From Zoogloeaceae bacterium G21618-S1 (lineage in GTDB: Bacteria; Pseudomonadota; Gammaproteobacteria; Burkholderiales; Rhodocyclaceae): 64,000 nt of DNA. Below the pieces are notes generated by a model. It did not search any database. It was given only the letters and a program-made list of their open reading frames with translations, and had not been told where the DNA came from. The stretch spans positions 97,213 to 161,212 of the forward strand of contig JAPWHF010000006.1 in assembly GCA_027214125.1 (NCBI GenBank), written 5' to 3'. The translations under genes and the position numbers were made by a program. Positions 58,342 through 64,000 of the stretch are shown here, one piece after another; position 1 is the stretch's first letter, and each line of letters starts with the position of its first letter.

Positions 58342-58371
58342 ATTTTAGCACTCGCCTACTAGGAGTGCTAA
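58342..58371 (-). promoter_or_regulatory. Perfect CIRCE (HrcA operator) overlapping the rpoH promoter
   Basis: TTAGCACTC (58345-58353), nine-base spacer, GAGTGCTAA (58363-58371) equals the CIRCE consensus with no mismatch. On the minus strand its outer part provides a -35-like TTAGCA (complement of 58366-58371). TAAAAT (complement of 58342-58347), 18 bases on, is a good -10. HrcA binding would block initiation. The ribosome site and ATG follow within 30 bases. Confidence 0.93.
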
Positions 58372-58430
58372 CAACGGAGTGAGTTCCGTGAGCTTGAGGG
58401 AAAATTCCTGCCCATCGCCGCCCGGCAGGA

Positions 58431-58471
58431 TGACGTCACCTGATTTAACCTGAGCCTGTGCCAATATTGGC
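58431..58471. promoter_or_regulatory. Two short perfect palindromes upstream of the secretion operon
   Basis: TGACGTCA (58431-58438) and GCCAATATTGGC (58460-58471) lie in the 248-base rpoH-lapB gap, about 90-130 bases before lapB. They may be operator sites for an unidentified regulator, or chance. No clear promoter boxes were recognised with them. Confidence 0.35.
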
Positions 58472-58560
58472 GTTTCGCATAAAGTCGGCGTACGTGCTGC
58501 CGTTACTGACCTGCGAGACTCGCCTTCTTTCCCGACGAACGGGAGCTGCGACAGGATCAC

Positions 58561-60762
58561 ATGACTGACAACGACATTTCTCAGGCCGACATTGCGCCAC
58601 CGGCCGCGGCAGCTGCAGACGCGGCGGCGCCTGGCGCGGATGTGCATCGTCCCGACGCCTTGCTTGAATGTTTGCTGGTGCTCGCACGCGCGCATGGCTG
58701 CACGTTGACACGTGACGCGGCCACGGCGGGCTTGCCGCTGGTCAATCACCGCCTGACTCCGTCCTTGTTCGACCGCGCCGCGCGTCGTGCCGGGCTGACG
58801 TCCAACCTGGCCCGTCGGCCGCTTGAACGGCTGAATGCGGCGCTCTTCCCTGTGGTGTTGATTCTGGCCGATGAGCAGGCCTGCGTGTTGCTGGGCTGGA
58901 GCGAGGATGGTTCGACCGCGCGGGTGATCTTCCCCGATCTCGGCGACGCCGAAGCCGAGCTGCCGATCGGCGAATTGGCGGCGCGCTACGCCGGCCATGC
59001 GATTTTCGTCCGGCCGCGTTTCCGTTTTGACGCGCGCACACCGGAAGTCGGCGCGGTGCGTCATCGCCACTGGTTCTGGGGCGCGATCAACGACAACCGT
59101 CCGCTGTATCGCGATGTGATGATCGCGGCGCTGATGATCAACCTGTTTGCCATCGCACTGCCGATGTTCACCATGAATGTGTACGACCGCGTGGTGCCAA
59201 ACAACGCTGTCGACACGCTGTGGATGCTGGCGATCGGGGTGTCGATCGTGATGGTGGCCGATCTGGTGATGCGCACCATGCGCGGCTATTTCATCGATCT
59301 GGCCGGCAACCGGGTCGACGTCAAATTGTCGGCTTACATCATGGAGCGGGTGCTCGGTTTGCAGATGGAGCAGCGACCGGTGTCGGCCGGCTCGTTTGCG
59401 TCTAACCTGCGCTCCTTTGAAACGGTGCGCGATTTCATTACCTCGGCCACGGTCAGCGCTTTTGTGGATCTGCCTTTTGCGCTGATCTTCCTGGTGGTGA
59501 TCGGGTGGATTGCCTGGCCGATGATTATTCCCATCATTGTCGGCGTGCTCATCGTGCTGCTCTACGCCATGACGGTTCAGAGCCGTATGCACGAGCTGTC
59601 CGAAACCACCTATCGCGCCAGCGCACAGCGCAACGCCACGCTGGTGGAGAGTCTGGTCGGGCTGGAGTCGGTCAAGGCACTCGGTTGTGAGGGGTACATG
59701 CAGCGCAAGTGGGAGCAAAGCGCGGTCTTTTTGGCGCGCACCAGCGCCCAGTTGCGCTTGCTGTCGGCCTCGACCATGAACGGCGCGCTGTGGGTTCAGC
59801 AGACCACCAATGTGGTGATCATCGTGCTTGGGGTGTATCTGATCTCCAAGGGCGAGTTGAGTATGGGCGGGCTGATCGCCTGCTCGATGCTGTCCTCGCG
59901 CGCACTGGCGCCCATCAGCCAGGTCGCCGGTTTGCTGACGCAGTATCACAACGCGGCGACGGCGCTGACCTCGCTGGACGAGATCCTGTCGCGGCCGATC
60001 GAGCGGCCGGAGGACTCCAGCTTTGTCAGCCGGCAGAGTTTTGTCGGGCGCATCGAATTCAAGGATGTGCATTTTGTGTACCCGGGCCAGGACGTCGAGG
60101 CGCTGCGCAATGTGTCGCTGCGCATCGAGCCGGGCGAGCGGGTGGCCATCCTCGGGCGCGTCGGTTCTGGCAAGACCACGCTGCATAAACTGATTCTGGG
60201 CCTGTACCGTCCGACCGAAGGTGCGGTGCTGATCGACGATATCGATCTGCGCCAGCTCGATCCGGCTGAACTGCGTCGCCACGTCGGCTATGTGCCGCAG
60301 GACGTGACGCTGTTTTACGGCAGCCTGCGCGACAACCTCACCATTGCTTCGCGCGATGCGGATGATGCCGACGTGGTGCGCGCCAGCCAGTTGGCGGGCA
60401 TTGCAGACTTTGTGAATAGTCATCCGAAGGGTTTCGATATGCTCGTGGGCGAGCGCGGCGAATCGCTCTCTGGCGGGCAACGCCAAGGCGTGGCGATTGC
60501 CCGTGCGCTGATCAATGATCCGCCCATCCTGCTGATGGATGAGCCGACCGGCTCGATGGACCATTCGAGTGAGGAGTACGTCAAGCAGCAGTTGCGCATC
60601 TGTGCCGCGGGCAAGACCATGATCGTCATCACCCACCGTACCTCACTGCTCGAGCTGGTTGACCGGATCATCGTCGTCGATGGCGGCAAGATCGTCGCCG
60701 ACGGGCCGAAATCCCAGGTGGTCGAAGCCTTGCGCCAGGGGCGTATCGGGAGGGCCGCATGA
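58561..60762 (+). CDS. lapB: Type I secretion ABC transporter, LapB-like
   Basis: The 733-residue protein has an N-terminal C39-like domain without a catalytic Cys (residues about 30-160). The ABC membrane domain with six spans covers about 185-450, and the nucleotide-binding domain follows: Walker A GRVGSGKTTLHKL near 532, signature ESLSGGQRQGVAIARA near 635, Walker B PILLMDEPTGSMDH near 657, and ITHRT near 690. This is the transporter type that exports giant RTX or Lap adhesins. AGGA lies before the ATG. It overlaps the HlyD-type gene by four bases. Confidence 0.93.
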   Translation: MTDNDISQADIAPPAAAAADAAAPGADVHRPDALLECLLVLARAHGCTLTRDAATAGLPLVNHRLTPSLFDRAARRAGLTSNLARRPLERLNAALFPVVLILADEQACVLLGWSEDGSTARVIFPDLGDAEAELPIGELAARYAGHAIFVRPRFRFDARTPEVGAVRHRHWFWGAINDNRPLYRDVMIAALMINLFAIALPMFTMNVYDRVVPNNAVDTLWMLAIGVSIVMVADLVMRTMRGYFIDLAGNRVDVKLSAYIMERVLGLQMEQRPVSAGSFASNLRSFETVRDFITSATVSAFVDLPFALIFLVVIGWIAWPMIIPIIVGVLIVLLYAMTVQSRMHELSETTYRASAQRNATLVESLVGLESVKALGCEGYMQRKWEQSAVFLARTSAQLRLLSASTMNGALWVQQTTNVVIIVLGVYLISKGELSMGGLIACSMLSSRALAPISQVAGLLTQYHNAATALTSLDEILSRPIERPEDSSFVSRQSFVGRIEFKDVHFVYPGQDVEALRNVSLRIEPGERVAILGRVGSGKTTLHKLILGLYRPTEGAVLIDDIDLRQLDPAELRRHVGYVPQDVTLFYGSLRDNLTIASRDADDADVVRASQLAGIADFVNSHPKGFDMLVGERGESLSGGQRQGVAIARALINDPPILLMDEPTGSMDHSSEEYVKQQLRICAAGKTMIVITHRTSLLELVDRIIVVDGGKIVADGPKSQVVEALRQGRIGRAA

Positions 60763-62174
60763 GCAATCTCAATGCGGAGCAGTTCAAGCGCATCGGGCAG
60801 GCTTCCAATGCGGTGGCGAGTCGCACCCGGCCGCTGCTCGACCGACTGTTCGGGCGCTTGGTGCCCGAGCAACGTGAAACCGATGTCGATTGGGGTGGCG
60901 ATGCCGATCGTGCCGTCATGGAGCAGGAGCCGCTGCGGGCGCGCGCGCTGTTGCGCGGCTCGCTGGTCGTCTTTTTGCTGCTGGTGGTATGGGCAGGTTT
61001 TGCCGAAATTGATGAAGTTACCCGCGGTGAAGGGCGCGTGATTCCGTCCAGCCAGCTGCAGGTCTTGCAGTCCTTCGATGGTGGTGTGGTCGAGGAAATT
61101 CTGGTCAAGGAAGGCGACGTGGTCGACATCGGCCAGACCCTGGTGCGCATCGACCCCACCCGGTTTGTCTCATCGTTGCGCGAAAACCGGGTGCAGTACT
61201 ACGCCTTGGTGGCCAAGGCAGCGCGGCTGGTGGCCATGTCCGAAGGCGCGGCGTTTGTCCCGCCACCCGAGGTGGTCAAGGCTGCGCCGGAGCTGGTTGA
61301 GCAAGAGCGCGCGCTGTACGAAGCGGGGCAGGCCAAACTCGACGGTGAGTTGGCCATAGCGCGTCAGCAGATGGCGCAACGCAGTCAGGAACTGGTGGAG
61401 GTGCAGGCCCGCCTGGCGCAGGCCACTCAGACATTCAACCTGGTGTCGCAAGAGCTCGAAGTCACCAAACCCTTGCTGGCGTCGGGTGCCGTGTCTGAAG
61501 TCGAGTTGCTGCGCCTTGAGCGCGATGTGGCGCGTTTGCGTGGCGAGCGCAATCAGGCGAATGCGCAGATCGCGCGCATCGAGTCATCTATTGCCGAAGC
61601 CAATCGCAACCTTCAGGGCGTCGAACTGGGCTACCGCAACGCCGCCCGCAACGAGTTGGCAGACACGCGTGCCAAGCTCAACAGCCTGTCCGAAGGCAGC
61701 CTGGCGCTGGTGGATCGGGTCAAGCATGCCGAGGTGAAGTCGCCCATGCGCGGCACGGTCAAGCGGCTGCTGATCAACACCGTTGGTGGCGTGGTGCAGC
61801 CCGGCAAGGAAGTGGCCGAGGTGGTGCCGCTGGACGAGGCGCTGTTGCTCGAAGCCAAGATCAACCCCAAGGACATCGCCTTCCTGCGACCGGGGCAGCC
61901 GGCCGAGGTCAAATTCACCGCCTACGACTTTTCCATCTATGGCGGACTCAAGGCCAGGGTGGAGCAAATCGGCGCCGACACGGTGATGGACGAGCGAGGC
62001 AATGCCTTCTATATCGTGCGGGTGCGCACAACGGAGTCAAGTTTGGGGCAGAACCTGCCGATTATTCCTGGCATGGTCGCGCAAGTTGACGTGCTGACCG
62101 GCAAGAAAACGATTTTGTCCTATTTGCTCAAACCGGTCTTGCGGGCCAAGGCCAATGCGCTGACGGAACGATGA
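60759..62174 (+). CDS. lapC: Type I secretion membrane fusion protein, LapC/HlyD-like
   Basis: The 471-residue periplasmic adaptor has a cytoplasmic N-terminus, one span (residues about 65-87), and a lipoyl-like segment GEGRVIPSSQLQVLQSFDGG near 90. A long coiled coil (about 170-300, rich in Glu, Ala, Gln, Arg) and a C-terminal beta-barrel with LLEAKINPKDIAFLRPGQPAEV follow. It links the inner-membrane ABC protein to a TolC-type channel. No outer-membrane channel gene is in the window. ATGA overlaps both neighbours. Confidence 0.93.
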   Translation: MSNLNAEQFKRIGQASNAVASRTRPLLDRLFGRLVPEQRETDVDWGGDADRAVMEQEPLRARALLRGSLVVFLLLVVWAGFAEIDEVTRGEGRVIPSSQLQVLQSFDGGVVEEILVKEGDVVDIGQTLVRIDPTRFVSSLRENRVQYYALVAKAARLVAMSEGAAFVPPPEVVKAAPELVEQERALYEAGQAKLDGELAIARQQMAQRSQELVEVQARLAQATQTFNLVSQELEVTKPLLASGAVSEVELLRLERDVARLRGERNQANAQIARIESSIAEANRNLQGVELGYRNAARNELADTRAKLNSLSEGSLALVDRVKHAEVKSPMRGTVKRLLINTVGGVVQPGKEVAEVVPLDEALLLEAKINPKDIAFLRPGQPAEVKFTAYDFSIYGGLKARVEQIGADTVMDERGNAFYIVRVRTTESSLGQNLPIIPGMVAQVDVLTGKKTILSYLLKPVLRAKANALTER

Positions 62175-62788
62175 CAAAGCACGTATTCATCACCTCGAAA
62201 GGCCAACTCCAGGCGCGCTGGAAAAGCGCGTTTCCGGACGCTGTCGTGCGCACCGAGCCGGGCGGCGATCGCCCGGATGTGCTGTGGTGGGCCAATGTGC
62301 CGCTGAGTTCGGCCGAGCTATCGTCGGCGATTGCCGCCTTGCCGGGCGTGCCGGTGGTCGTTCTGTCGCCCGAGCCGGTGCAGGAAGACGCCATGCACGC
62401 CATCGCCCTCGGCGCGCGCGGCTACTGCCACAGTCATGCCACGCCCGGCATGTTGCAGCAGGTGGCCGTCGCCGTGACGCATGGCGGTCTGTGGCTGGGC
62501 CCCGAGTTGATGAGCCGGGTGATGGGTGCGGCCAGCGAGCGATTGTTGGGCGAACATCCGTCCGATGTTGATCCCGGGCTGGATCTGCTGACGCCGCGTG
62601 AGCGGGCTGTCGCGCTCGAAGTCGCCCGCGGCGCGACCAACAAAGAGGCCGCCCGCCGGCTCGATATCACCGAGCGCACCGTCAAGGCGCACCTCGGCGC
62701 CGCCTTTGAAAAGCTCGGCGTACGCGATCGGCTCCAACTCGTACTGGCACTCAAATATGTGCCAGTCGATGTCGATCACGCAGCCTGA
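62171..62788 (+). CDS. LuxR-type regulator with degenerate receiver domain
   Basis: The 205-residue protein has a receiver-like N-terminus, but the usual phosphoacceptor Asp region reads PDVLWWANVP (about residues 35-44), so phosphorylation is unlikely. The C-terminal LuxR helix-turn-helix is intact: LTPRERAVALEVARGATNKEAARRLDITERTVKAHL, split over residues 139-174. It overlaps lapC by four bases and precedes the adhesin gene by 133 bases. I infer that it controls the adhesin or the secretion operon. Confidence 0.85.
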   Translation: MTKHVFITSKGQLQARWKSAFPDAVVRTEPGGDRPDVLWWANVPLSSAELSSAIAALPGVPVVVLSPEPVQEDAMHAIALGARGYCHSHATPGMLQQVAVAVTHGGLWLGPELMSRVMGAASERLLGEHPSDVDPGLDLLTPRERAVALEVARGATNKEAARRLDITERTVKAHLGAAFEKLGVRDRLQLVLALKYVPVDVDHAA

Positions 62789-62921
62789 GCGCCGGTCGCT
62801 GCGCGCTCTCGTGCGGCCCACCCTGTCCACCGGTCCAATAGGCTTCGCCGCGTTGCGACCGTAGTCTTTCACTATCAAATCAGTGTAGGTCGGCGCTGTG
62901 CCGGCCCAGCGGAGAACTCAA

Positions 62922-64000
62922 ATGGCGATCAACCAACCCGTAGCAACCGTCGTGGCAGTCATTGGCGAGGCCTATGCCCGCAATGCAGACGGCGCAATGC
63001 GCGTGCTCAAGGCCGGCGACGCCCTCTTCGAAGGTGAGGTGGTCATCACCCGCAACGGCGGCCGCGTTGAGCTGGCCACCAGCGACGGTCAGCTGCTCGA
63101 AGTGCAGCCGAACGAAACCATCGCCATCACTGCCGAGCTCTCCGACACCACCCGCCCGACGCCGCAAGAGTCCGCCGTGGGCGACGCTACCATTGACCGC
63201 GTCATCCAGGCCATCAACGACGGTGGCGACATTGATGAAGCAGTCGATGCCCCGGCCGCCGGTCTGAACGGTGGCGCCGGCGGCGAAGGCAACAGCTTCG
63301 TTCGCCTGCTGCGCATTACCGAAGGCGTGGATCCGCTGGACTTCGAATTTGGTGCGGCGCGCACTGCGCCGGAGTTCGTGTTTGACGGCGGTACGGGGGA
63401 TGAGACAGCCGACACCGCCGACATCACCGACGTCGTGACCCCGCCCGCACCGACCGTGAGCATTCCGGACACCGATGGCGCACTCAACACCACCGATTCG
63501 ACGATTGCCGAAAGCGCCGGCGCCACCGGCGGTAACTTCACGCTGAGCGCACCCGCGGGCTTGAGCTCGATCACCGTGGGTGGAACCCCCGTTACCCTGG
63601 CGGATCTCAATGCACTTGGCACCACCCCCGTCAGCATCAACACAGGCGAAGGCACCCTGGTGCTCACCAGCTACAACCCGGGCACGGGCGTGGTCAGCTA
63701 CACCTACGACCCGAACGTTCAAGATCACAGCGCGGGCTCAGTCGTCGATGCCATTCCGGTGTCGGTTGTTGACGCACTTGGCCGGACGGTCAGCGATGTC
63801 ATCGACATCCAGATCACCGACTCCGTGCCGGTGGCCGTCAATGACACCAACAGCATCTTTGAGGACGCCAGCCCCAACACCGTCAGTGGCTCGGTGCTCA
63901 CCAACGACACCGTGGGTGCGGACGCCAACGCCACGCCGATCACCGCCGCCAGCCCGACGCTCGCCTACGGCACCCTCGTGCTGAATGCCGACGGCAGCTA
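62922..64000 (+). CDS. Giant LapA-like RTX adhesin, N-terminal part (3' end outside window)
   Basis: The first 359 codons are present. Residues 1-110 form the retention module (VATVVAVIGEAYARN, then RVLKAGDALFEGEVVITRNGG). PAAG at residues 111-114 matches the di-alanine site that a LapG-type periplasmic protease cuts. EGNSFVRLLRITEGVDPLDFEFG near 127-149 is a conserved post-retention motif of this family. From about residue 190, Thr/Asp/Gly-rich beta repeats begin (cadherin or Big-like, VSYTYDPN, SGSVLTNDT). GGAG lies nine bases before ATG 62922. The protein would be held in the outer membrane and released when c-di-GMP falls. LapD and LapG are not in view. Confidence 0.88.
   Translation, partial: MAINQPVATVVAVIGEAYARNADGAMRVLKAGDALFEGEVVITRNGGRVELATSDGQLLEVQPNETIAITAELSDTTRPTPQESAVGDATIDRVIQAINDGGDIDEAVDAPAAGLNGGAGGEGNSFVRLLRITEGVDPLDFEFGAARTAPEFVFDGGTGDETADTADITDVVTPPAPTVSIPDTDGALNTTDSTIAESAGATGGNFTLSAPAGLSSITVGGTPVTLADLNALGTTPVSINTGEGTLVLTSYNPGTGVVSYTYDPNVQDHSAGSVVDAIPVSVVDALGRTVSDVIDIQITDSVPVAVNDTNSIFEDASPNTVSGSVLTNDTVGADANATPITAASPTLAYGTLVLNADGS

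Overview
The window is a GC-rich, almost fully coding stretch of a bacterial chromosome. Gene content and order point to a betaproteobacterium, most likely Rhodocyclales/Zoogloeaceae (Azoarcus-Thauera-Zoogloea relatives). Supporting signs are a dcw cluster ending ftsQ-ftsA-ftsZ-lpxC with secA after it, a betaproteobacterial caa3 oxidase operon, PEP-CTERM proteins, an aryl-pyruvate decarboxylase, a perfect FNR/ANR-type box, and a CIRCE element in front of rpoH. The taxon is inferred, not proven. I saw no IS element, phage, CRISPR array, rRNA or tRNA.

Layout. 1-10.4 kb: peptidoglycan and division cluster (murD end, ftsW, murG, murC, a degenerate murB-like gene, ddl, ftsQ, ftsA, ftsZ, lpxC), mostly with ATGA overlaps. 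10.5-17.4 kb: a small minus-strand pair including dciA, then secA, an HDOD-GAF protein, argJ and a small EF-hand-like protein. 17.4-17.8 kb: an intergenic stretch with inverted repeats. 17.8-30.4 kb: methyltransferase, apaG, rpe, gph, a candidate trp leader peptide, trpE-trpG-trpD-trpC, tamB, a DUF2189 protein, msrA and an FKBP. 30.4-39.1 kb: a Spherulin-4-like PEP-CTERM protein, recQ, a VWA/DUF1194 PEP-CTERM protein with a candidate sigma-54 promoter, cysK, a PAS-GGDEF-EAL protein, rfaE2 and a CarH/LitR-type B12 photoreceptor repressor. 39.2-46.8 kb: a tightly packed ten-gene operon divergent from carH (small peptide, exported glutathione peroxidase, flavin amine oxidase, DUF1365, Cfa-like methyltransferase, chalcone-isomerase-like protein, GPH-type transporter, DUF3833 lipoprotein, SDR, NTF2-like). 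46.8-55.7 kb: caa3 cytochrome oxidase structural, assembly and heme A genes. 55.8-58.3 kb: aryl-pyruvate decarboxylase and rpoH. 58.5-64 kb: Lap-type type I secretion genes, a LuxR regulator and the start of a giant retained adhesin that runs off the window.

The most interesting block is the predicted light- and B12-controlled lipid/oxidative-stress module at 38.2-46.8 kb. The repressor carries the Wx9EH and ExHxxG cobalamin signatures. Three copies of a 15-bp TTTGTC-N3-GACAAA-like dyad occur in and around the divergent promoter region. The Cfa-like enzyme has lost two of the canonical bicarbonate-site residues, so its lipid product may not be a cyclopropane. Other notable signals are the MurB-like protein without catalytic residues inside dcw, a 25-bp near-perfect hairpin before ftsZ, the trp leader, the sigma-54/IHF signals before a PEP-CTERM gene, and the CIRCE element overlapping the rpoH promoter.
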